Origin: Leishmania infantum JPCM5
Lineage: Eukaryota; Euglenozoa; Kinetoplastea; Trypanosomatida; Trypanosomatidae
Assembly (NCBI RefSeq): GCF_000002875.2
Contig: NC_009277.2
Location: forward strand, 64,501-128,500
Reading direction: 5' to 3'
DNA length: 64,000 bases
The position numbers and the translations under genes are program-made. The stretch's first letter is position 1; the number at the start of each line of letters is the position of its first letter. The notes under the pieces were generated by a model. The model ran no database searches. It saw only the letters and a list, made by a program, of their open reading frames with translations, and had not been told where the DNA came from. Of this stretch, positions 50,001 through 58,020 are shown in pieces.

Positions 50001-50650
50001 TAGTTTTGAATCGAGTAGCGCCGATATAGCTTTGTGAATGTGTCCAGCTCCGAGACGACCTCTACCACGTTGGGCACAAGCCGCAGTCCTTGCGGGTTGT
50101 ACGCGCGCAAGAAGCTCTCCAGGCGGTGGCGGTACCCCGCCTTGTCGCCTGGGTCTACGGTGAAGGAAAGCCCCACCTGACCCATTTCCGTCCCCACGAT
50201 CCGTGTCGTGAGTTTGTGCACCTCCACAATGTCCTTCGCGTTGAGCGGCAGTGGAGCTGAGGTGCCCACGACACGCGTGCCATCGAGATCTCCGTCTGCA
50301 CGACGACCTGGACGATAAGGAGAGGAGGAGCCTCTGATGCTGCGAGTGATTTCTCTCACCACCACCACCACCTCGAGCTCCGGCACCGCGCATCGCCACA
50401 CCTTTGGCCCGCCCCCGTCTCCGTCGGAAGTGCACCGAGCGGCATCGTCGAAACGCACTTCAAATAGGTTGGGAGTGGTTGACACAACGTCGTCCGTGGT
50501 GAACGTCGCCGTGGCCACTGGAGCAGAGTAAGCGGACACGCGAAGCACCATGTGTGCCTCCACGACGAACGACCGCAGGCCGTTCTCACAAGCGGACAGC
50601 GGCACATTCACGAGGTTGTGGATGGTAACGAGTATCGGCCATGGCGGCAT
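47096..50650 (-). CDS. Multidomain protein: C2-like N-terminus, B-box zinc finger, coiled coil, TPR-like C-terminus
   Basis: I choose the ATG at 50648-50650 (MPPWPILVTIHNLVNVPLSA), giving 1,184 residues. Residues ~1-130 are strand-rich and resemble a C2 domain. A helical region follows (YRHRLESFLRAYNPQGLRLV, NYEERLASFFDVYGPQYKSE), then a Pro/Ser-rich linker. Near 735-775 a B-box-like zinc site reads CPAHPDRPVEYYVMENHAFA then CSRCVVMG, followed by a coiled coil (~780-890; EREIDRLQKETEERVRRIRR), an order seen in TRIM-like proteins but without a RING. The C-terminus (~1,080-1,170) has TPR-like repeats (AAAHRAWTAVCRAHG, YAAAAQWYARSLQLDPQDRM, EALRLYDRAAALGDA). A scaffold role is inferred. The coding frame crosses a 10-base A run at 49149-49158 (sense T10), giving LLFFL. 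Confidence 0.85.
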   Translation of the reverse strand: MPPWPILVTIHNLVNVPLSACENGLRSFVVEAHMVLRVSAYSAPVATATFTTDDVVSTTPNLFEVRFDDAARCTSDGDGGGPKVWRCAVPELEVVVVVREITRSIRGSSSPYRPGRRADGDLDGTRVVGTSAPLPLNAKDIVEVHKLTTRIVGTEMGQVGLSFTVDPGDKAGYRHRLESFLRAYNPQGLRLVPNVVEVVSELDTFTKLYRRYSIQNYEERLASFFDVYGPQYKSEIPSLLRQWEGREEELMRNLVLDNGPEVTTIDQHQRLTAYLAAYQLDQNSSGVQEIFAAHAGEKEASIPAGLFSALVERYGPEPDPRTYLFATPRYTPAPPSPPRTREVPVGAGSHGHSHFSLHHGSPSLARSSAGASAAAAAAPQRCPPTPAPERPYVSVPMFPTPIPNREAPLETARSLDRSPSFAVDDGAPRGGEHRATVAGDRHETKPVITPKDQVIVPGTTIGASRRDVTALRDALWRKMCSMMQTRQRHSKPWREHLLFFLDQDEFAAAVRALHVFSEAPDGGEVQVLVEEWTHRLDHAFRTEALGSGDAYYAAAVQEAVRLTRLQPLHLQVMSVSSLFHKEQYAGFVAYVEGQAKRAKTERLVLVGGWKNLMDVARFGLRAAADPAGRYGDVLASSSATVHDASATTGDGPFIFLREPFRHCTEKHSCALLVCEVAVGEMYSCPTTVHAPRRSAADFLAKYDSCAYVDQANGPVVAVYFRQQVLPRLLLQCVVDPQLQPCPAHPDRPVEYYVMENHAFACSRCVVMGAYKGKEVAPIEEAAVMARAGLAEVERMVSALKESMLAYTNQLQNEESSMPTAPRRVEAEREIDRLQKETEERVRRIRRQVQLEDEAQLSRINAERTEVQATLEAVDGLGEKLAFAMQQRTPVAAVNALQHIQQERQVEQLMARAQERVPSAPLELVLPLDGPPPALPPRSSPTSKVRSKGSPVVVGLNESRLPEASADDGRESHVPGSAAPHASRAPSTRHTKHASPPPSSLYAQYLAIAGADGKRAVAEGSSRIEQPSLDRSTAVFASRPRPVPVPASDDSDGGGEMSALSAKEALTRGWALLRRGDVAAAHRAWTAVCRAHGTNDVMGTKAHAYIAEAIEKDYAAAAQWYARSLQLDPQDRMTAYNYGVLLEALLDKPQEALRLYDRAAALGDAVAGARARELRSRLAASTSRQ

Positions 50651-51385
50651 GATGATAGCGCCAGTGCACGTTTCTCGCACCACTCGTCGTTTGATTCGCT
50701 TCTAGTTGAGGTGAACCAATGCGTGCGCGCGAGTGCCCTCTCGGGTGCCGGCACGCTCTTTATGTGTGTGCGTGTGTGTCTATGCGTGTGAGTGTCGCTG
50801 TGTAGCGTGAGGATGGCGCGCCGTGGCCGCGCGCGCATGTGCTGAGCCGATTCTGTCGGAGGCAAGAAAGGAAAGAGAGGGCAGGAAGGAGAGAGACGTA
50901 GTAAGCAAATTTTAGTGTGCCTTTGTGTAGGTGCGCAGCACCGCCTCTGGCCGCGCATGTGCACAGATGTAGGCACCCCTTTTTTTGCCCCGTGCCATGG
51001 AGGCATTGCACGCAAGGTCTTGTGTGATAAGTCGAGAAAAGGAAAGAGGTGTGAACCCGCATGGCGGCCATGGCGGCGGCACAAGTACCTTCGATGTTTG
51101 CCACCGCCCCCACTCCCTTTCGCCGTTTGTGCCCGTCTCTGTGTTCTCCCGCACTGCAGCCATGGAGGCTTTACGAACAGGGTGCGCGTCGGCTGCGGCG
51201 ACGGGGGTTTGAAACACAACATGTGTGTTATACACCTGTTATCTTTCTGTTGTTTTTCTGTGAGAGCTAACGGTGGCTCACGACGATTGTACACATCCGA
51301 ACCATCATAACGCACACGGGGTCGACTCCATCCTGCGCTCACACACCACCGCCACGGAGGCGCTTTGCACACGCCATCGTAGAGA
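50651..51385. other. Intergenic spacer, no gene seen
   Basis: It holds the leader of the B-box gene and the 3' UTR of the peptidase gene, with a short GT run (50763-50779) and a T8 run (50978-50985). Confidence 0.55.
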
Positions 51386-54103
51386 CTACGGCTTCCCGCG
51401 CTGCTCCTCTCGATAGAGGTTGCGACCGGTTGCCTTGCCAAAGCTCCCCAGCTTCGCCCCAGAGCGAACGCTCTCTCGGGCGTCGCGTTCCTTTGCACGA
51501 AAAATTTCGTCCACCTTCTTCTGGTCAAGCTCCGAGTCCGTCGGCACCCAGAAGAACGGCTCCTTCCGAGCCTTCACCGTGCGGAAGTTCGGCTCCCAAT
51601 TGAAGGAGTTCAGCTTCACGTGGTAGTCGATGCGCTCCCTCTCCCAGTTATCCCATTTCAGGAACACCTTTTGCTGGTCGTCGTGATCCATGGCACCGGT
51701 GGCGGTAAGGTTGTGCATGTGGGTCATGACATCCATGTCGTTAAGCATCTTGCCAGGACCCTCAAGGTCCAACTGCGAACACAGAAACGCAAGCTCCTCG
51801 CAGATGTTCTCTGTGTCGCCCCAGAAGTAGTGGCCGCCGCTTGGTCGCATGCGCAGCACCAGAGGGCGAGCGACCGGGTCCACGTCCTTGCGGGTGCGCT
51901 GCTGCCGCAGCTTTGCCACGTACTTGAGCGCGTTCCAAGCCGGAACACGGTCGTCATCGAGGCAGGCCGATATCATCATTCCAGGGTACGTCACACGGTC
52001 GTTCAAGTTGTAGTATGGGTCGTACTGCTTGAGCAGGTCCAGGTCTCTCTTGTTGTTGAGCGGGTCACCCCAGTCCTCGCGCTCGGCGAGTGAAAGCGGG
52101 AGGTCGGGATCTATCATGGTGTTAATGATATCCAGGAACGGCGACCGCATCAGTACATTGCCGAACAGCCCACACCCGCGCATGTTCATGGCTGCCGCAA
52201 TCGGTACACAGCCGGCGCTCGCCCCCGCAGCCACCATCAGCTCTGGCTTTGTGTAACCCATGTCCACCATGTGCTCGCAGCACGCGATGAAGTCCTGGAT
52301 AGACTTGATTTTGTTCTCTCCCTTCCCCAGCTGTGCCCAGTTGGGCAGCTCGCCGCCGCCACGGACGTGCGCGAAGGCAACGGTCCAACGTCGCCGCAAC
52401 ATCCACATGTACGGGGCCAGCTGGAAGTGCATCGACGGAACTTCGCCGTAGGAGCCGTACACGTAGATGAGGCAGTGCTTGGGCGTGTTGGGCTGCGCCT
52501 CAAAGTCCGTCGCTTCCTGAATGAATGCGTCACGGCGCTGGCATATCGTTATTGGGATCTCCGTCCCGTCTTCCGAGACGCAGACATCGCGGTAGATGCT
52601 GTAGGGCCACATGTAATCCCACGGCGTGAAGTGCTCCGACTGGCGTTGTGTGAAGAGCGCCTCAGACGCGCACAGCCTCGCCTGGCTAGGCGTGATGTCA
52701 GAGTCGAAGTTGAAGACACAGTCGCGCGGCGGCTGAATCAGGCTGCTGTAGACGAAGCTCATTGCCTTTTGCCTAAAGTTCTTGTTCAGGCCTGGGGTCA
52801 CCGTGCTTAGCGGGGGAAAGTGCAGCACCACGTCCTCGCTTCGTGGTGTCTGCGCAGCGGCGTCGAGGCCGCCGTCGCACTTGATGACGCGGATGTGCTG
52901 AATGCGCTCGAAGGCGAAGTGCGACTCGTGAAGGATGATGCGACCGTGGAACAGATCGACGTCATCGATTTGCACGTTGTCGCGGTGCGGCACAAGCTCT
53001 TTCCACTCCGCCTCCTTCCCATAAGCCAGCGCCACCTCGTCGCGAATGTACACCACACGGTAGTTCGGCCCCTTGTCGGATGTCACCATGACAAAGCTGC
53101 CGTTGTAGTGATCCAGCCAGTTCCATCCTGACTTCCCTGCAATCTCGAGCGGCTTGCCCTCCTTGAAGAAGGACTTGAGAGGGGTCGGAATAACAGGGAA
53201 GGATGCGGGCACGACTAGCGCGTTGCAGTTCACCTTCGAGTCCGAGGTTATCGTGACGTACTTGTTATCCTTCGTCTTGCGCACATCCACGAAAAACTGC
53301 TCGTCGTCGTCACGGTAAATCTCCACCGGTGGCTCTAATATGCCGGGTCGTATTTCCTGCATCATGACGCGGTGAGGCCGGTTCAACTCGTTCGACTCGG
53401 TGTAGAAAAACTGGTTGCCGGAGCCAAACTCGATGCTCACGATGTTTGTACCGCGAATCACGTGAAACAGGGTGGCATTGTCAACACTGCGAATGTGGCA
53501 CAAATACCTGTCGCCACCCTCCACCGAAAGGGTGTATGCGAGGTAGCGGCCGTCTTCTGAGACGCGGCAGATACCAATGGAACAGTCCTTGTAGCCGAAG
53601 TGTTGCTGGAGGAAGAGAGGGTTGATGAGTTCCTCGGCCAGGAGATCAACCTCCCCAAATCGCTTCCGGTAAAACCCTATCGCATTCGAGTCGTGCCCGG
53701 GTACGACACGGGTAAAGTACACGTAGTCACCGATGCGCTCCTCGCCCTTGTCGTATCCGCCCTCACGGCTGCTCACCACCACCTTGGCATCAAGCTCCGC
53801 CCACAAACGACCCTTGGAATGTCGAAAGTCAAACTTGCTGCTAATCAGGGAGAAGTGCTGCATCTCCTTTTTCGTATATTCTTGAGTGTTCCGGTCGAAC
53901 AAGTCTTCCATGTAGCGGAACGGGTCCGGTTTCTGGGTCTCTCCATGCAGCTCGAGACCCTCAGGCTTCTCGGTGGGGAGCGGTCCGTCCAGCATAGGAA
54001 GCGGATACGAGCTGCGGAGTTGCGGGCACCATTTGTTCACCACCCTACGCGATAAAGAGTAGCCCAGATTCGACGTTGGCACCCACGGAAAAAGTGCAGC
54101 CAT
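51386..54103 (-). CDS. Oligopeptidase B-like serine peptidase (clan SC, family S9A)
   Basis: The ATG is at 54101-54103 (MAALFPWVPTSNLGYSLSRR), giving 905 residues, about 190 more than classical oligopeptidase B. The N-terminal part has the S9A pattern (DPFRYMEDLFDRNTQEYTKK) and beta-propeller-like repeats (VSEDGRYLAYTLSVEGGDRY, VRKTKDNKYVTITSDSKVNC). The catalytic domain shows a full triad by position: Ser629 in GASAGC (usual form GxSxGG), Asp717 in LDDDRVPAWNAL and His758 in SGGHYFWG. The spacing (88 and 41 residues) fits the family. The C-terminus beyond the His adds ~147 residues, including Trp-rich KWDNWERERIDYH and a basic tail. It is probably an active or near-active peptidase; the altered nucleophile elbow and extra tail suggest a specialised substrate range. 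It may be cytosolic. Confidence 0.9.
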   Translation of the reverse strand: MAALFPWVPTSNLGYSLSRRVVNKWCPQLRSSYPLPMLDGPLPTEKPEGLELHGETQKPDPFRYMEDLFDRNTQEYTKKEMQHFSLISSKFDFRHSKGRLWAELDAKVVVSSREGGYDKGEERIGDYVYFTRVVPGHDSNAIGFYRKRFGEVDLLAEELINPLFLQQHFGYKDCSIGICRVSEDGRYLAYTLSVEGGDRYLCHIRSVDNATLFHVIRGTNIVSIEFGSGNQFFYTESNELNRPHRVMMQEIRPGILEPPVEIYRDDDEQFFVDVRKTKDNKYVTITSDSKVNCNALVVPASFPVIPTPLKSFFKEGKPLEIAGKSGWNWLDHYNGSFVMVTSDKGPNYRVVYIRDEVALAYGKEAEWKELVPHRDNVQIDDVDLFHGRIILHESHFAFERIQHIRVIKCDGGLDAAAQTPRSEDVVLHFPPLSTVTPGLNKNFRQKAMSFVYSSLIQPPRDCVFNFDSDITPSQARLCASEALFTQRQSEHFTPWDYMWPYSIYRDVCVSEDGTEIPITICQRRDAFIQEATDFEAQPNTPKHCLIYVYGSYGEVPSMHFQLAPYMWMLRRRWTVAFAHVRGGGELPNWAQLGKGENKIKSIQDFIACCEHMVDMGYTKPELMVAAGASAGCVPIAAAMNMRGCGLFGNVLMRSPFLDIINTMIDPDLPLSLAEREDWGDPLNNKRDLDLLKQYDPYYNLNDRVTYPGMMISACLDDDRVPAWNALKYVAKLRQQRTRKDVDPVARPLVLRMRPSGGHYFWGDTENICEELAFLCSQLDLEGPGKMLNDMDVMTHMHNLTATGAMDHDDQQKVFLKWDNWERERIDYHVKLNSFNWEPNFRTVKARKEPFFWVPTDSELDQKKVDEIFRAKERDARESVRSGAKLGSFGKATGRNLYREEQRGKP

Positions 54104-54855
54104 TATTCCCACCTACCCTGCGCCTTGCAGTCGGGCTAGCCTCAGGAGAGTTGCTTTGTGTTTTTGGTGGGCGAAAAGGGGGGAAGGGGCCAAGGCCTAT
54201 AGACCGTCGTGAGCAGCGTTCGATTATGAAATCAGCAAAGACACAGAGGGAACGCCACGTGAAGCAAAAAGGCAGAGAAGCCGAAGGGGGGAAAAATGCC
54301 GAGCGAGCGTGAGTGAGCCAAAGAGGTTGACTCAGCCGCCCTACTGGCTGTGCATGATGCTCTGTCACGCGAACACCCGATGGCACGACGCTAGCGTCGA
54401 CCACGAGCGCTTGCCAGTGAGCAGTGTGGGCAGTAGCACAAAGAGATCGCATGATATGTACTTTCGTCTGCGGGGCGATGTCACAGCCCTAAGGTCAGAG
54501 AACTGCAGCGCGCAGCGGCCCTGCTTCAAAACAGAAAAGCATTATGCACTGGTTTTTTTTTGCTGTCCATCTCCTCTGGCACGGCGCGCAGTATGTTGTC
54601 AGCAACTTCAGGCTCTCCGCCTTCCGTGTAGTGGGCTGCCTAAAACACCCCACAAAGAAGTCAGATTTCAGAAAATCTACAGAGCCGATCGCATACCAGT
54701 GATTATTCTTCATTCTGTTCGTTGATAGTGAGCCGGAGCTTTCCAATAAAACGGGAGCTTGTGGTACGCACACGCACGCACACACAGGCAAAAACAAAGA
54801 GATAGGAGCCGGAAAGTGGCGTTGCATCAACATTTTTTGTTGCTTTTTCGGTTTG
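54104..54855. other. Intergenic spacer, lower GC, no gene seen
   Basis: Its composition is more AT-rich than spacers further left, with few CA repeats (only 54769-54784) and a T9 run near 54552-54560. It contains the peptidase leader and the 3' UTR of the dehydrogenase gene. Confidence 0.6.
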
Positions 54856-56079
54856 TTACTTGTCCTTGCGGGCCTGGATGTTGATCTTCTGCTGCGATCC
54901 GGAAGAAATGCCGGCTATGGAGCTGTGATCCTGCTTCTTGAACTTAGGCAACCAATTCAGCTGGAACCATTCGATCGTATCGTTCCAGCCATCCCCAAAA
55001 GGAATGATGGGTTGAAACTCGAGATCGTGCTTGGCCGCGTCGACCCGAAACCAGCGATTCATCGTGAGAACAAAGACGTTGAAGACGTTGAGCTTGAACG
55101 TTGTCCCCATCACCCACCCTGCCAGTTCCGCGAAAAGCGCTGCAATATAGAGGAACCAGAACGGGTAGTGAACTTTGTTCATGATGGATCCAAACCCCAT
55201 CCTCACGATAGCCTTATCGAGCTCCTTCCAGAAAATGCAGTACGCCGCCGGCTCAGGATGCGTGTCAGCATCGGTCACAATGTAGAACCGCCCAAGGTAC
55301 GGCGAATTCTTGTACAACTGCTTCTCCGCAATGATGAGGCCATGACAGTAGTTGTCCACGTGGGTGAAGCAGATGCGGTTGTCGCCTTTGCCGAAGACGC
55401 GCAGCTTACCTGTACCCGCAGCCTCCAGCATGTTGGGCAAAAACAGGTTGTCGCGTGGGCCATACACCTGATGCGGAGCGACCGCAATAGACCAGAAGTC
55501 GTCGTCGATGGACTCCCGCATCGCCATTTCGCCCTCCGCCTTTGTCTGTGCATACATTTGCATGTAACGCTCAAGCGGCAGTTTCGGCATTTCATCCTCG
55601 GTAAGCCCGTCGACGTTCGGGCGGTGGAAGAGACTACCGTTGAACCGAGTCGAAGGCGATGAGCTGAAAATCATCTTCTTCACACCGTGCTCCTTGCAGG
55701 CGCGGATCACGTTCACCGTGCCCCCATAATTGACACGCCTGTACAAGTCGTGTGGGTGAAAAGGCCCCACAGCAGCTGCAAGGTGCCAAACGCAGTCACT
55801 CCCCTCTATGGCTGCCGAAACATCAGAGTAGGACGTAATATCCCCAACAACGTATTCGATCGCCGGGTGGTCCCAGACACCAATAGCCTTTTCTTTTGGA
55901 ACTATATCAAAGCACACTACCTTCTCGGCGCCTCGTTCGACTAGCATCTCCACCAAACGAGTTCCCACGAACCCCGTTCCCCCAGTTACCACGCATTTCT
56001 TTGGAACCGGGGGGTAGCTCTGGCTCGCCGCCCTCTTCTGCTCAGGTGAAAGCAGCGGATTCAGTTCTTTCGGCGGCAT
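54856..56079 (-). CDS. 3-beta-hydroxysteroid dehydrogenase-like (NSDHL/ERG26 family) enzyme
   Basis: This 407-residue extended short-chain dehydrogenase starts at an ATG (56077-56079). The Rossmann nucleotide-binding motif is VVTGGTGFVGTRLVE (GGTGFVG at residues 33-39), an acidic residue after the second strand (VVCFDIVPKEK) points to NAD, and the catalytic Tyr-x-x-x-Lys is YAQTK near residues 175-179. A SSPSTRFNG segment supplies the preceding serine region. Near residues 300-345 there is a hydrophobic stretch (FWFLYIAALFAELAGWVMG), as in membrane-bound sterol dehydrogenases, and the chain ends ARKDK. The likely reaction is oxidation of a 3-beta-hydroxy sterol, as in C4 demethylation at the ER during ergosterol synthesis, but a nucleotide-sugar epimerase-like role cannot be excluded. 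Confidence 0.85.
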   Translation of the reverse strand: MPPKELNPLLSPEQKRAASQSYPPVPKKCVVTGGTGFVGTRLVEMLVERGAEKVVCFDIVPKEKAIGVWDHPAIEYVVGDITSYSDVSAAIEGSDCVWHLAAAVGPFHPHDLYRRVNYGGTVNVIRACKEHGVKKMIFSSSPSTRFNGSLFHRPNVDGLTEDEMPKLPLERYMQMYAQTKAEGEMAMRESIDDDFWSIAVAPHQVYGPRDNLFLPNMLEAAGTGKLRVFGKGDNRICFTHVDNYCHGLIIAEKQLYKNSPYLGRFYIVTDADTHPEPAAYCIFWKELDKAIVRMGFGSIMNKVHYPFWFLYIAALFAELAGWVMGTTFKLNVFNVFVLTMNRWFRVDAAKHDLEFQPIIPFGDGWNDTIEWFQLNWLPKFKKQDHSSIAGISSGSQQKINIQARKDK

Positions 56080-56664
56080 TGAAGATTCTGAAAAGGCCTT
56101 GACTTGATTGCCTGGATTTAACAGGCCTTTTGATGCACAACAACACTATTGTTCTGGTGCAAGCGATAGAAAGACTATTTAAAAAGAGCAGCACCGCCGA
56201 TAAAAATCAAGCAGCCGATGGGAAAAAGAAAGAAACAAAGCTATGACAGTTCTTTCACCAAAACACTCCTTTCCGACTCTGGAAGCTTGCCGATTTGGTT
56301 GTGCATGAAAGAAGGAAAAGAAATGAAATTAAGTGCACATGCGTGCAATGCAAAGCAAATAAGAAATACAGTGCTAGAAGTAGCTACAAAAGCGAGACAG
56401 CTCTCATGCCGCTGTTGTTCGCGCTACAAGGCAGGAAAAAACACTGACAAGCCCTGTGGGATACAAAGCGCTTCTTGCAAAATTCGCTTCGTACCACTTC
56501 ACCGCCCTGCGTTCAGCAGTAAAATGGCGAAAATAGTGAAAATAGCCGTTATCATTTGTTGCTTTTGTTCGTTTGTCTGTTTTGTATTACTATTTTTGTG
56601 TTTCACATGAAAAACAACATAAATCCAAGAACAATACTTGCACAGTCAACAAGAGTGGACAAAA
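56080..56664. other. AT-rich spacer, no gene accepted
   Basis: It is AT-rich with short purine runs on the + strand (56219-56236, 56308-56331) that could be polypyrimidine signals for the dehydrogenase mRNA. A plus-strand 130-residue frame (56218-56610) has no gene-like features. Confidence 0.55.
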
Positions 56665-58020
56665 TCATGCCGCATCTTCCCTCCACTTGCAGCATAGCCT
56701 TTCTAGTGTCACCAGCGCATCAGTGTCAGTTTTTTCAAGCATGTTGGTCACAGCAGACTTGACAGGAATAAAGCAAGGCCCATCCGAGCTTGATATACCT
56801 CGCGTCCTTTTCCTGTTGAACAGCATATCACGGCGCCTGGAAGCGGAAATTCCGCTTGCTATACTTTTGGTGGTTGGCACAAAAAGACAATCTCGGCACA
56901 AATATGCCAGCTGGTCAAAATCACGACAAGAGGAGCTCGTGCCCATAAATCCGATCTCATTTGGGATACTCTCCATCAGCTGTTCCCTTACGCAGTCTGC
57001 ACGACGAAGCGTCAACGACTTTTTGCCTTTCGTTGCTGGTTTCGCACTGTACTCCGTTGCAAAGCTTGCACCGATCTCATAGTGCTCTTCCTTGATACCA
57101 CTACCCATTAGAAAGGGCATGACACGCGGGTCGATGAGCGGTACTGTGTCCACAGAGGCTGAAACAGATCGCGGATTCACAGACAGGCACAATGAGCAAA
57201 TGTCCAGAAGAGGAGACAGGAGCTCACTGTAGCTAACCTTACGTCCATCAAGTTCAACCAGGCGCGTCGACCAGCGCGAGCTGCAGAGGAATAAAAAGAG
57301 GTTTCTAGCTTCCGGAAGGCTCAGGTACTCGGCAGCAACAAGAAGGCACCAAAGTGTGAGGAGAAAAATTCTCCCAGATGACCAATCACATGTGGGACTG
57401 TCCCAAAGAATGTGCACTTCTCCTCTTGTGTGTTTCGGGAGCTCTCCGGGGTGAGAGATAAGCGTGCATCTTGGGAGCACAGTATTGATAAACGTGCGCA
57501 CCGCAGAGGCGACTGAAGCGGACTCCTTCACATCTGTATAATTTCCAACTGTCGCTATTCTCAAGATGCGTTGGGCGGCCTTCACGTATTCGAGGTTTTG
57601 TTCAGCGCTGGAATTATCGGGAACGAACATTTGAATTGGAACGTGCGTGCTCAGTGGCACTGCAGTCTGGCTGTTGCTCCCATAACAGCTGGGCTGCTGG
57701 AACACGCATCGGCGGTCCTTTGACTTGGGGTACATTGAGCTCAGCAGCTGCACGGCGATAGCTTTCTCTGGTGCTGCAGAGAGCACGCATGCGCTTGTGT
57801 GTTGATTCAAAAGCTCCCATATTGGCATGCAAGACACTGTTGCGAGGGCCGATCCATCTGCACTGTTCATTGGAACCTCGCACCACACATGCTGCAGAAA
57901 TCGTTGATATGTCGCACTAAGCCTATTGTGGACCTCGTTGCTGAAGAGACTATCAGAGGACGCTAACACATCCTCGATGTCATCGACACAAGCTTTCACT
58001 TGGCTCTGAAGCTGAGACAT
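56665..58020 (-). CDS. Hypothetical protein, 451 residues; first gene of the leftward cluster
   Basis: The only suitable ATG is at 58018-58020 (MSQLQSQVKACVDDIEDVLA); the open frame upstream lacks an ATG. The protein is rich in Ser, Leu and Cys and is mostly helical. Notable stretches are HNRLSATYQRFLQHVWCEVP, the hydrophobic SGRIFLLTLWCLLVAAEYLS (possible buried helix), NLFLFLCSSRWSTRLVELDG, LLDICSLCLSVNPRSVSASV and a Cys-rich end (ERLCCKWREDAA). It contains a basic patch (RKRTRGISSS). I recognise no family. Codon use is visibly more AT-rich than the genes left of 51 kb. It is probably the first gene of the cluster, bordering the putative transcription-start region. Confidence 0.75.
   Translation of the reverse strand: MSQLQSQVKACVDDIEDVLASSDSLFSNEVHNRLSATYQRFLQHVWCEVPMNSADGSALATVSCMPIWELLNQHTSACVLSAAPEKAIAVQLLSSMYPKSKDRRCVFQQPSCYGSNSQTAVPLSTHVPIQMFVPDNSSAEQNLEYVKAAQRILRIATVGNYTDVKESASVASAVRTFINTVLPRCTLISHPGELPKHTRGEVHILWDSPTCDWSSGRIFLLTLWCLLVAAEYLSLPEARNLFLFLCSSRWSTRLVELDGRKVSYSELLSPLLDICSLCLSVNPRSVSASVDTVPLIDPRVMPFLMGSGIKEEHYEIGASFATEYSAKPATKGKKSLTLRRADCVREQLMESIPNEIGFMGTSSSCRDFDQLAYLCRDCLFVPTTKSIASGISASRRRDMLFNRKRTRGISSSDGPCFIPVKSAVTNMLEKTDTDALVTLERLCCKWREDAA

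Noticed and set aside
56218..56610. + strand frame of 130 residues with a hydrophobic end
   Set aside because: It lies opposite the 5' leader of the dehydrogenase gene, lacks conserved features and would be the only plus-strand gene in the cluster.
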